Under the pieces are notes generated by a model that did no database searches, was not told the origin of the DNA, and saw only the letters and a program-made list of their open reading frames with translations. 64,000 nt of DNA from Coriolopsis trogii (Eukaryota; Basidiomycota; Agaricomycetes; Polyporales; Polyporaceae), in contig JAHYIO010000003.1 in the NCBI GenBank assembly GCA_020543525.1, forward strand, positions 248,001-312,000, given 5' to 3'. This document shows, one piece after another, positions 15,168-24,076 of the stretch. Within the stretch, counting starts at the first letter, position 1; each line of letters starts with the position of its first letter. Both the position numbers and the translations under genes were made by a program.

Positions 15168-16240
15168 ATACCCTTGTATCTTGGTGCCTCCTCCGACAAA
15201 AACCAAAACGGATCGTTGGCGCTCACAATCTGCAGCGAGATGCGCAATCCAAAACAATCCTTGATAGGGGTTGGTTCAGTATATACTCTTTTGATCGTGT
15301 TTTGCACTCGCCACAATCTCTACGTCATTAGATTACAATCCCTTACAAGCATAGATGTCGATTTGATGTATGGTTGGCGATTGTATGGCTCAGTGGTGAT
15401 GGGATAGTTGGCAAACTCACCGTAGAGTAGAGGAATCGAGACTTATATTGATCCAACCGGTACGAATCGGGTAGCACATGGCACGCAATAGTTGTATCAA
15501 GCAAAAACAGATTGCATTCATTAGAAGGAGACTACTGTTACTACATCACGGTACTACCGACCTACTGAAGTACATCAGATTTTCCCACAATGTCTGGGGC
15601 ATCTGAGAGGTCTGAGTCAGACAATTCAGATGCCTCCAGACGACCTCCAGACAGCTTCAGACAGCTTCCGATCTCAGAGCTCAGACGCATTTTTGGTGGC
15701 TCAGACTTTCTGTGAATTCCGTGGTTGGCCTCCCTAGGTTGCAAGATGTACAACGCGGGCATTTTTCCCACCAAGCGCCAGCTTACACGCCGCCGTCCAT
15801 GCCCCGATGGGATCGAGATCTGATCAAATATGCGTGCACGACGCCTCCGACGACGAGCAGCTCATTACGGGCGTATCTCCCTCAAAACCTCCTCCCTGTG
15901 CACACAGCGGGCATGCATGAACAGGTAAGCTATTGCATTCTCTTCCCCTGCGTACGCAGGGTCAAATCAATAGGTAGTGCGGAAACAAAACGCGTAACAC
16001 AACCCCCCGGAGGCCCAGACGCCGAAAAGAGACGCGCCACCAGACTTCAGACATGGAGGGGAGTACCGATGTATGACGGTCACACGCTGATACAAACCAA
16101 CATAGACATCAGCATTGAGGAGAGTATGAACATAAAGAATGGTAGTCACCTGTGGAACAGACATTCAAATCTTAACTGTCTGTTCATTTAGAATGTGTCA
16201 GGAGCGGGAGTGTCAGGTGGTGCAGTAGAAGTAGATATGG
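15168..16240. other. Gene-free DNA after the TRAPP subunit gene
   Basis: This is the beginning of a 9 kb stretch with no confident gene. It includes the 3' region of the TRAPP gene and a patch (about 15570-15710) rich in TCAGA/TCTGA words. The frame at 15712-16191 shows no known domain. Confidence 0.5.
15570..15712. repeat. Cluster of TCAGA/TCTGA words
   Basis: The words TCAGA, CCAGAC and TCTGA recur about a dozen times within 140 bases, including CTCCAGACGACCTCCAGACA and two adjacent TTCAGACAGCTTC-like units. It is an imperfect short-period repeat. No function is evident. Confidence 0.6.
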
Positions 16241-16683
16241 AGTAGGATGGATGCATCCTAGACGGTGGCGTCCGTCCATGATTAACTGCATTATGGGCCA
16301 TAATCTGCCGGACTCCGTCAGATTCCATCGGACTGGCGTCTAATTCTCTTCAGCCAATGGCAGCTCGCTGCCATACTCACGCGATTTGCCTTGCTTCTGA
16401 TGAGCGATAAGTCTCCTTGCAGATGAGCGGCCACTGCTTGGTTTCTACCCACATCCTATGTCATGTCAGTCTTATGTTCTCACCTTCTCACTTTACGTGC
16501 TGGTACATACTGTGTGGTGCCAATGCACCTAGCATACTCTTCCATACCCACCTGTATCTCCCCCTACGATATACCTTTCATTCTGCTCAGTGCACAATGG
16601 CATGAACATCACCCTAGCATGATCATCGCCAAAGGTACGTCCTTGCAAGTAACTTTATCTGATGTAGTGTAGTCAACTTGATA

Positions 16684-17290
16684 CTCCTGCCCACCTTGTA
16701 AGTCAGTCCGCCATACTGCCTGTCTGGTCAGTTGCCAGACCACCAACGTCTGTCCAGTCGCTCAATCACCCGACTTCTAACCATCCACTCTTACGTCCTG
16801 CCCATGTACAAAATTCACCTGTCAATGCTCCTGCCTACCTGGCAAGTCAGTCCACCTTACTGCCTTTCTCACCAGTTGTACTGCCTGTCTGGTCAGTCGT
16901 CAGACCGCCATACTGCCTGTCTGATCAGTTGCCAGACCACCATACTGCCCGTCTGTCCAGTCGCTCAATCACCCGACTTCTAACCATTCACTTTTACGTC
17001 CTGCCCATGTACAGAATTCACCTGTCAATGCTCCCGCCTACCTGGCAAGTCAGTCCACCTTACTGCCTTTCTCGCCAGTTGTACTGCCTGTCTGGTCAGT
17101 TGCCTGACCGCCATACTGCCTGTCTGTCCAGTTGCTCAATCACCCGACTTCTAACCATTCACTCTTACACACATGTACAGAATTCACCCATCGAGGCTCC
17201 TGCCTACCTGGCAAGTCAGTCCACCTTACTGCCTTTCTCGCCAGTCATTCTGACTGTCCATTCTTGTGTCCTGCTCAGATGGCCCACTCC
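16684..17290. repeat. Tandem repeat, about four units of 144-203 bases
   Basis: Units begin CTCCTGCCTACCTGGCAAGT or a close variant at 16684, 16828, 17031 and 17197. Each continues with CAGTCCACCTTACTGCC, TCGCTCAATCACCCGAC and TCTAACCATTCAC, then ATGTACAGAATTCACC. Units are 144, 203 and 166 bases long, with a fourth that trails off. The differences come from gain or loss of an internal sub-repeat CATACTGCCTGTCTG. Unit lengths are not all multiples of three, so the open frames across the array are not evidence of a protein. Confidence 0.85.
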
Positions 17291-18081
17291 TCGTCCTGCA
17301 CATGATGGATGCAGGTGCATCATAACATCCTCAGCCCTCCCTTTGGCCCTCAACAAATGGAATGAGACTCTCCAAGAGGGATACCTTCGATGCAGTGAGT
17401 GTGCAGTTGCAATTCGAGACTGTGAGCCTAACCTGATCATACATGGGATGCCAAGTATAGGTGACTTCAACTTGTTGATACATAGGACCTCTACTGCTTT
17501 GTTCCTCCATGGAAGCAATGGAGAGCCATCTTGCCTAAGTCTCTGTATCTTACCTCCCTCAGGTTAGCTCTTATCGTCATCCCTATCTCCTCGTCTGTCT
17601 TGCACGGGTCCCATACTCTCCTTATCCCATGCACCGCCACGCCCCTAAGGTCACACAGGTGGACAGGGATCATCGAGCACTTCACAAGCACCATCCCCAG
17701 ATGGCACAATGCACCTTGGCAGAGCTTTGCACTCCTATGTGATGCCATCGTGGTGGACTCTGAATCTTACACAATCGGGCGGCGCAAGCAGTACTCACAC
17801 CTTGCATTTTCCAAAGAGATCCACAGATGACACAATGACCCCTTGCAGGTCTGTCGCATTCTTGAACTGATGTAGTGCAGTGTAGTCGAAAAGTGAGGGG
17901 GTACCATTCATCAAGGCAGAAGAAGATGTGTTGCACATGGGAACATCAGTACTAGAAGAGAGAACTTACACTGATATGAGGTGACCAGTCAAATACAATC
18001 AATTCACACTGACATTGTAAGTGCCTGGAGCTAGGTAGGTAGGAGGTGCAACCTGGCAGTCGGTCCTTCAACTCATGCAAG

Positions 18082-18150
18082 ACCAATTTGAACTGACTGA
18101 CCAGTCAAAGCACCCCCTGGTAGTTGACTGGTCAGTCAGTTCAAATTGGT
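18082..18150. repeat. Perfect 27-base palindrome with a 15-base loop
   Basis: The arm at 18082-18108 is the exact reverse complement of 18124-18150. The arm core is TTTGAACTGACTGACCAGTC, and the spacer is 18109-18123. The structure could form a strong hairpin in DNA or RNA. It lies inside the 16.2-19.6 kb element. Confidence 0.9.
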
Positions 18151-18788
18151 GAGTGGGTGACCAGCCAAGAGTACACGGCAAGAGCCATACCTGGTGATTA
18201 CTTACTTGCAAGCCACAGGCTGAACTGGCCAATCAATGCCGGGTCTGAACTTGAACCGACCTGAGAACCCTTCCAGGATTTGAATTACTAATGTGATAGT
18301 ATACATAGAGAAGAAGAATCGTAGAAATGAAAGATGATGTTGTTTGCAACAGTAGTCACCAAGAACGTGAAGACTCTACAACTACGAGTACGCCCATCCG
18401 ACACGTAAGCGCTGAATCAATTTTGATGGATTTCAGCGTCTATCCGACAGAATCCGGCGGATTATGGCCCATAACGCAGGTGTTCTCGTCCGTCCGCCTG
18501 GATGCATCCGCTTACGGATGCCGGTCCGCAAATGCGGAGCAGCCCATCAGGCCCGGGTGACCTCCACGTGATCTGTGTGGGGGTCACCCAGGCGCTTCCC
18601 ACCTTCTTGTCGACACTATCTTATCCCTCTCACTCTCGCTGTGTCTCCATGTCTCTCTGTGTCTCATACCCTGGGTGATGCTTTTCTTCCTCTCCTGCTC
18701 TCTCTCCTTTTCCGCTTCATATCTCTTGCTATGGCTGCCGCAACAACGTCTTGGTGATGATTCTAACAATATGGGCTAACAAGCTACG

Positions 18789-19250
18789 ATGACGAATGCA
18801 AGAAGGGCCGCAATGGCGCAGGGCGGCAAGGCTCGCTCGGGCAAGGACTTTATGGATAACACGGACGACGAGGGAGCTAATGGACTGTATGGCGAGACTA
18901 GCAAAGAGGACAAGAGCGAAGAGGAACGAGGATGGCAACAACAGTTGAGAGGATGGTACGTCCTCATCTCTGCTGTCTCTCTCCCTTCCCCTTTTGTCTC
19001 TTTTCTCTCCGTCCCTCACCCTCGTTTCTGATAGCTGCGAGAGACGAGGCGGCTTGAACAACGAGGCTCAGGACGGTGAGGAGCACCATCCTCCTCATTC
19101 TCACCTTTGTCTCTTATTGTCTTAATCTCTCTGTATTTCACCTCCTTATTACCGCAAACATCTTACATATCATGTTGTCGCAAGAGACGGAAGCGAGAAT
19201 GGCATTAGAAGCAAAGATGGGTTGGACCACAAGTGGAACGAGAAGGATAA
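18789..19250 (+). CDS. Weak candidate: spliced charged ORF inside the repeat island
   Basis: I do not recognise this. The first part reads MTNARRAAMAQGGKARSGKD and goes on to EDKSEEERGWQQQLRG, where a GTACGT donor occurs. After a pyrimidine-rich intron ending CTGATAG the frame continues CERRGGLNNEAQDG. A further join gives ETEARMALEAKMGW and SGTRRI. The product is short, charged and low in complexity. The long CT-rich introns with good acceptors are the main support. It could be an orphan gene or a cargo remnant of the surrounding element. The end is not determined. Confidence 0.2.
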
Positions 19251-19569
19251 GTGATCTGTCCCATCTCTCCGCCCTTGTTCTCGTCCTTGTCTCTTGTGTG
19301 TTTCCTGTTCTCCTGTCCGTAGTTGCTGTCCTTGAGGTACTCGCAGCCATCACCATAAACATTTTTGACCTCATGCCTCTGTGGTCATCCTGCCTTTCTC
19401 ATCGGTTGTACGCGCTCGAAAAGTGTGATTTATTGGACCAATAGATTAGAATGATACATAAGGCATATACAGTCAAGTATTATTATGCACTGACAGCAGT
19501 AGAATAAGAATGCATTTCGATGCATCCATCCGGACGGACTCCTCCGTGCTGGGATGCATCTGCCCTACT

Positions 19570-19880
19570 GAAGATGCTCAGTAGAATGCTCACCACTCCC
19601 TGAGCTATGTTAGTCTGATCTGTGTATAAGACCCAACTTTGTTCGTTGAGTAAGATGAAGGCATGGCGTCCCGGATACATGCTAGCACTGCTTATCTTGA
19701 AAGTCACAGTAGTTCGCCCCAGAGCAGACTTGCGACAAGAGGATGGGATATGCCAGGGGGTGGGGGCTGATGGAAGAGACAATGGAGGAGGAGCGCGGTG
19801 GATTTATGTCTTACGTAGATCTGAGACATGGGCCACCGTGAACAAGACGCGAGAACGCGCATCGAGCATGTGACCGCCCT
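19570..19880. other. Unassigned spacer between two elements
   Basis: About 310 bases separate the end of the 3.3 kb element from the TA-flanked inverted-repeat element. I see no gene, repeat or RNA in it. Confidence 0.4.
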
Positions 19881-19951
19881 TACAGCTGTTGCCGAAATTC
19901 ATGTCCGCACGGCGCGTGCACACATTTGACGCGCGAAAGTCAAGCAAACAA

Positions 19952-20354
19952 CACGGCGTGCATCTGGCAGAAAAGCGGACAGGGAAAGGGATGGTCCCTC
20001 CCAGGATGTTCTTCCCTTTCACGGACATTTTGTTGGAAATTCACACCTCCATATAGGATGGGTCACACTGTACATGAGCTGGTGAATGATCCCTTTCCTG
20101 TGCATATCCCTGCTAGACAAAGGTATACGTGCCCTCGGGCAGTGCTTTGTTCCAGGGGCATGTAGACTATCCTTTGCCTTTTTGGCCCCTTTCTCTCATT
20201 TTGTCAAAGTTATCTGGAGATTGATCGAGATGTTTTCGACAGATATTGCCTCTCTTGGCTACAGATAGTTTGGACAAATGACTGTGAAAGGTAAGAACAT
20301 CCTAGGAGCGAACATCCCTTTCCCTGTCCGCTTTTTTACCTGATGCACGCCGTG
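19952..20354. mobile_element. 403-bp element with 71-bp inverted repeats and CAA target duplication
   Basis: The termini are CACGGCGTGCATC and its inverse GATGCACGCCGTG. The arms 19952-20022 and 20284-20354 pair with few mismatches, including AAAGCGGACAGGGAAAGGGA. CAA flanks both ends (19949-19951 and 20355-20357). The other copy of the host repeat (near 22230) has a single uninterrupted CAA at the matching place, which shows the empty site. CAC..GTG ends and a 3-base duplication fit CACTA/EnSpm-type non-autonomous elements. There is no coding sequence inside. Confidence 0.85.
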
Positions 20355-20509
20355 CAAGAAAAATCGCTCACGGCTCAAGATCCCCTTTCAACCTCAATTG
20401 GACTACTCATAACGTTAGTTGAAGTGTCCTTGAGGATGAATTAGCTTTCCGCAATGTCGCAGACCGCCTAGTTGTTGAGATATGTAAGTTAGGTCATGTG
20501 GTGAGACTA

Positions 20510-20762
20510 CTGTACCATTTCGAATGGTTCGAACAGGCCTGTGACAGGTGACGCGGCAATTTTGGTGGACATATTCGAACAGCCGGCCGGTGACTGTGAC
20601 AATGGTCGCAATTTTCCAACAAGGTAGGGCGCGCGACAGAGGGCCTAAGCGCCCACAAAGCTCGTTCGAACGTCGCCTCTGTGACCGGTGACCGTTGGAA
20701 AAATTTCGAACATCGGGAGGGCCGGTGACGCGTGACTGTTCGAACCATTCGAAATGGTACAG
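20510..20762. mobile_element. 253-bp MITE with palindromic TTCGAA-rich termini
   Basis: The arms 20506-20535 and 20737-20766 are perfect 30-base inverse copies (CTGTACCATTTCGAATGG at the left end). If TA is the target duplication (20508-20509 and 20763-20764), the element is 20510-20762. The terminal repeat is itself partly self-complementary through TTCGAA. The interior is non-coding. It lies within the TA-flanked host element. Confidence 0.75.
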
Positions 20763-21301
20763 TAGTTCACTTGTCCAGTTGGTTCCCGCAGTAAATCAAC
20801 GCAGAACTACTCGAAACCATGCCATATACTGGAGGTTGCATTCATTTAACTGCTCTCTAAGTTTCAGACTTTTTCTGGCCGCCCTTGACGAAAGGCAAGG
20901 GGATTCAGTTGATGCCATCTCTTGGGCACGCTAGGCGCCCAAGCAGCATCCCTCAGATTGTCCTTCCTGGACGAATACTCCCAGATTTTGGCCTGAAACA
21001 ATGTCCCATGTAACTATAGAACTTGCTACACAATGTAACACATGGTCTATGGGTATATCACGCTGGTTTACGGTCAGAAACAATGAGATAGGCTTAGGGT
21101 TGTGCTTGGCCCGGCTTGGCCTGAAAGCCACCGGCTTTGGCCTGGCCTGAGCTGGCTTCCGGCCTCAGATACAGTGAGCCAGGCCAGAAGCCATGTATGA
21201 TGGCCCGCCTCTGGCCTGGCTTTGGCCTGAGCCGTGGCTTGTGGCTGCCGGGGAGTCGTCTGCAGAGGGGGCGTCTAATGGGGGGCAGGGGCGGGACAAG
21301 T

Positions 21302-21738
21302 CGGCCGTCGCACAAAATGACGCAACCAGCGTCAAGCCCGCCTGCTGGATTGGGATGCAGTAGACGCCCCAAGAACTCGGATTTAGGCCTGTGTGCGATT
21401 CACCATTAGGGTTCGGTTAGAGTTAGGAAGTTAGGGTTAGGGGTTAGGGTTAGGAGACCACGCCCTCTCCCGTGCCCCAGAGGGGAGGTGGTATATAGAA
21501 ATTGCGTGAACGAGGCTTTAGTGTGCCCGCCTGAGCGCTCCTGGCTCGGGGGACCCCCCGAGCGCAGCGAGGGAGGGGAGGGAGCACGAATGGCGGGTCC
21601 TCTTCGCGCAGAGGGGTGAAACTGGTAATTTCAGCAGATAAGTGTCTTATGGGACAGCTGTCATTCTCAACCTGCCAGTTCTTAACAGTTCCCGTCAGCT
21701 GGTGTAGACGCTGGTTGCGTCATTTTGTGCGACGGCCG
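21302..21738. repeat. Perfect 32-bp inverted repeat bounding 437 bp inside the hAT element
   Basis: The arm 21302-21333 is the exact inverse of 21707-21738; its core is CGTCGCACAAAATGACGCAA. It may bound another, older insertion or be an internal palindrome of the hAT element. No target duplication is visible outside the arms. A smaller pair (GGGGCGTCTA near 21267 and TAGACGCCCC near 21361) partly overlaps it. Confidence 0.75.
21406..21454 (+). repeat. Interstitial telomere-like repeats (TTAGGG type)
   Basis: Within 49 bases there are eight TTAG-starting units, three of them exact TTAGGG and others TTAGGGG, TTAGAG or TTAGGAAG. TTAGGG is the usual telomere repeat of basidiomycetes. The run lies within the hAT-type element, not at a chromosome end. 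Confidence 0.85.
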
Positions 21739-22576
21739 TCCACCCCAGGGGTGGTGTAAGACCGGTATAGTTCTGTTTATACAGTCGGATAAGGTCAGTC
21801 TACTTACCCAAGTAACGTGGCATACGAAACTGACACTTAACTTTGATAAGCAGGTCCGTCAACGGCCTCCTTCACCCCTCCCTTCCGGCGCTTCCCAGGC
21901 CATGGTCTGCCGGCCTGGCTTATGGCTTGCAAACTTGTGGGCCAGGCCACCGGCCATGGTAAGCCATGTGTTATTGGCCTGGCTTGGCCTGGTGGGCCAA
22001 CCGGCCTGGCTTTGCCCGCTTTGTTGGCTCGGGCCGGGCCGAGCACAACACTAGATAGGCTGGTTCATCCAACCATATGACCTGGCTTACATATCTCAAC
22101 AACTAGGCGGTCTGCGACATTGCGGAAAGCTGTTGCATCCTCAGGGACACTCCAACTAACGTTATGAGTAGTCGAATTGAGGCTGAGAGGGGATCTCGAG
22201 CCATGAGCGATTTTTCTTGTTTCCTCGACTTTCGCGCGTCAAAAGTGCGCGCGCACCGTGCGGACATGAATTTCGGCAACAGCTGTAGGCGCTTCAAGCT
22301 ACGCTCTCACTGGCAGGTTGACTCTGAGGCTGCGGCCGGCGTCCTGTCCTCATCGATCAGAAGACTACACATGCTCGTTGGTCTGAGTGCAATCCCTTCG
22401 GTCCATGGGACCGTTTGACAATTCGTCGCCGGCTTGGCTCGGGCTTATCTCAAATTAACAAGTGCCATCGAGCGCCCGGGAGATTGCAATCTGCCCAAGC
22501 GCTGCAAGCGTTTTGGCTTTTTGCTAATGTGACTCCTCCGCACGTGGCTAGATGCCCTGCTCTTCTCTTTTGATAT

Positions 22577-22931
22577 CATGGCAGGGATTCCCGCTTTTCG
22601 GGCGGGAGAGATTTGGAAGAATAGTCGAAGCTCGTGGTTGGCCAGTTGGACGCCACTCAAATGGCTTTTCACCTGGCCAAAAAGCTTCCTTTTGGCCCAC
22701 ATGCCTCCGAGTATAGGATGGATTGGGGTAGAATAGGAAGGCTATTCTTCCCAAATCGGACCAAAGCTGAAGCTAAAACCTATCTGATGGGCGGAAAGGT
22801 GTCCGAAAGGTGCCCATTGTCGACCAATCTGACGGTTCGAAGCTCGCCGGATTGCTTCGCAAACGCCTTACTACGAACTTCGAATTTTCGTCCAAATACC
22901 GCCCGCCTGAAAAGCGGGAATCCCTGCCGTG
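22577..22931. mobile_element. 355-bp element with 59-base inverted repeats
   Basis: The arms 22580-22638 and 22870-22928 share GGCAGGGATTCCCGCTTTTC, then GGCGGG, ATTTGGA and TTCGAAG/GTCGAAG, with scattered mismatches. With three more bases the ends are CATGG.. and ..CCGTG, flanked by TAT on both sides (22574-22576 and 22932-22934). This resembles the CACGG-ended 403-bp element in end type and duplication length but not in internal sequence. It is non-coding. Confidence 0.7.
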
Positions 22932-22996
22932 TATTATGATGACTGCTAGTAGTCTCACATAAACAAGTACAAACAGCAGAGCTCCGAGCCCGCCAC

Positions 22997-24076
22997 TATG
23001 GTCGGCGGATTCAACGTGGATGAAGTTCGAGTCTCGCACGCGCCAAAGCCCTCGCCGGCGGCTTTCGCCGGTCCGTCTCCGGCCACTGTCCCTTTCAATA
23101 CATATCGCCACCCTCCCTCGCTCCCTCACGTTTGGGGAGCACTTTCGTCGCATGGAACAGCTTACTGCCGATATGTACGACCTCTATGTAATAGGTCCTT
23201 GACCACAGATTCATTCGTCATCGTGCCTCCTCGTAACCTCGCTGCGTACATCGCGTCGCAACAGTCAGCGTCGGCATGTATACACAAACAAACTCAGATT
23301 CACCTCTCTGTGTCCCCTCGGTTGTGATCCACACGTCCTCCAGGCCACGTCTAGGGTCGGAACTTCAACCAGTAGCTCCCAGACGTGCCGTGCATGAGGA
23401 GCGCTACCCACTTCAGCTCCGGAGACCCGGCCTTGACGATGTCCGCAATTTCCAGGCCCCGTGCTTTGGTTTATTCGATTCCAGTGAGTGTGCCGGAGAG
23501 GATCAATGTGCTAGGTCAGTCTACTTTTCAGTATTGCCATGTATGCGCTAATCGCTGACGAGATCCTTGCGTGGTCTAGACATTGGTGAGGGATGTAGTA
23601 TATCAGAGACTGGTAGGACTCGGAGGCGACGATGGGCCGCTAGGTTTGAAAAGTGTCCTACCAGGCTCGCTTTGATGAACACTATCGTCAAAGCGAGCCA
23701 ACGTCCTTTGTCTTCGAGAACAATAAGTAATATTGTGCTCAACCTGGTGGCGGTCAATGCGTCGAAGCTAAAGGCATGTCGTGACGCGACGCGACGCGAT
23801 GTGCGCGGCTCACGACGAAGCTAAGCGCCAGCGAGGTTACAAGGAGGCACGATGACGGATAGATTTGTGGTCAAGGACCTACTACATAGAGGTCGTACAT
23901 ACCGGAAGTAAGCTGTTCCATGCGACGAAAGTGCTCCCCAAACGTGAGGGAGCGAGGGAGGGTGGCGATAAGTATTGAAAGGGACAATGGCCGGAGACGG
24001 ACCGGCGAAAGCCGCCGGCGAGGGCTTTGGCGCGTGCGAGACTCGAACTTCATCCACGTTGGATCCGCCGACCATA
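22997..24076. mobile_element. 1,080-bp element with 248-bp terminal inverted repeats
   Basis: The arms 22997-23244 and 23829-24076 are inverse copies of equal length with only a few percent difference. Both start TATGGTCGGCGGAT and end AACCTCGCTG. The whole is flanked by CGCCAC on each side (22991-22996 and 24077-24082), which I read as the target duplication. Long inverted repeats suggest a Mutator-like non-autonomous element, though those usually make 8-11 base duplications. The arms have parallel open frames (MVGG..VDEVRVSHAPKPSP), but these come from the repeat and show no known domain. The interior (23245-23828) contains no transposase. It ends 127 bases before the FunK1 start codon. Confidence 0.8.
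23664..23699. repeat. 12-base hairpin inside the 1,080-bp element
   Basis: GGCTCGCTTTGA at 23664-23675 is the exact inverse of TCAAAGCGAGCC at 23688-23699, separated by 12 bases. A second short one, GTCGTGA/TCACGAC, surrounds a GACGC repeat near 23777-23815. Confidence 0.7.

Larger units (their letters stand above)
16241..19569. mobile_element. Degenerate element of about 3.3 kb with diverged terminal inverted repeats
   Basis: The left end (16241-16277) reads AGTAGG, then GATGCATCC, ACGGTGG and GTCCGTCC. The reverse strand of 19532-19569 reads AGTAGG, GATGCATCC, ACGGAGG and GTCCGTCC in the same order, about 31 of 37 positions alike. A second block, about 38 bases with TTATGGGCCATAATC at its centre, occurs at 16286-16323 and inverted at 18442-18479, beside a further inverted GGATGCATCC at 18500-18509. 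The element may therefore be composite or contain a partial second copy. Inside are tandem repeats (16684-17290), a long palindrome (18082-18150) and fragmentary frames at 17216-17748 (minus) and 17531-17830 (plus). No intact transposase is visible and no clear target duplication was found. Confidence 0.5.
21095..22053. mobile_element. hAT-type non-autonomous element, 959 bp, 8-bp target duplication
   Basis: GATAGGCT flanks both ends exactly (21087-21094 and 22054-22061). The left end is TAGGGTTGTGCTTGGCCCGG and the inverse of the right end is TAGTGTTGTGCTCGGCCCGG. An 8-base duplication with TA-starting short inverted repeats is the hallmark of hAT transposons. Beyond the termini both sides carry GC-rich GGCCTGGC repeats in inverse order (21110-21250 and 21890-22040). 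No transposase frame is present, so it depends on a partner. Inside are telomere-like repeats and a further 32-bp inverted repeat. Confidence 0.88.
19881..22287. mobile_element. TA-flanked inverted-repeat element carrying three nested insertions
   Basis: The left end is TA then CAGCTGTTGCCGAAATTCAT at 19883; the right end is the exact inverse, finishing CGGCAACAGCTG at 22285 and then TA. Inverted repeats run about 210 bases on each side: left 19883-19951 plus 20358 to about 20500, and right from about 22070 to 22285. They share GACGCGCGAAAGTC, CAATTGGACTACTCATAACG-like and GCAATGTCGCAGACCGCCTA blocks. A TA duplication with such ends suits a Tc1/mariner-type non-autonomous element. Removing the three insertions leaves about 775 bases without a transposase. 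Ends and flanks were read directly; the superfamily is inferred. Confidence 0.75.

Noticed and set aside
16684..17290. Repeated units that might be a CRISPR-like array
   Set aside because: The organism is a eukaryote, units are long and variable with no spacers, and the repeats are ordinary tandem copies.
17216..17748. Minus-strand frames as a transposase gene
   Set aside because: The frames (SPILGIPCMIRLGSQSRIAT and neighbours) look protein-like but I could not place them in a transposase family and they are broken; mentioned only as remnants.
21406..21454. Possible chromosome end
   Set aside because: The TTAGGG-like units are few, imperfect and inside a transposon with sequence continuing on both sides.
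22997..23060. GTTCGAGTCTCGC resembles a tRNA B-box, suggesting a SINE
   Set aside because: The two copies are inverted, equal in length and bounded together by one CGCCAC duplication, which fits terminal repeats of a single DNA element better than two SINEs. No tRNA fold or clear A-box is visible.
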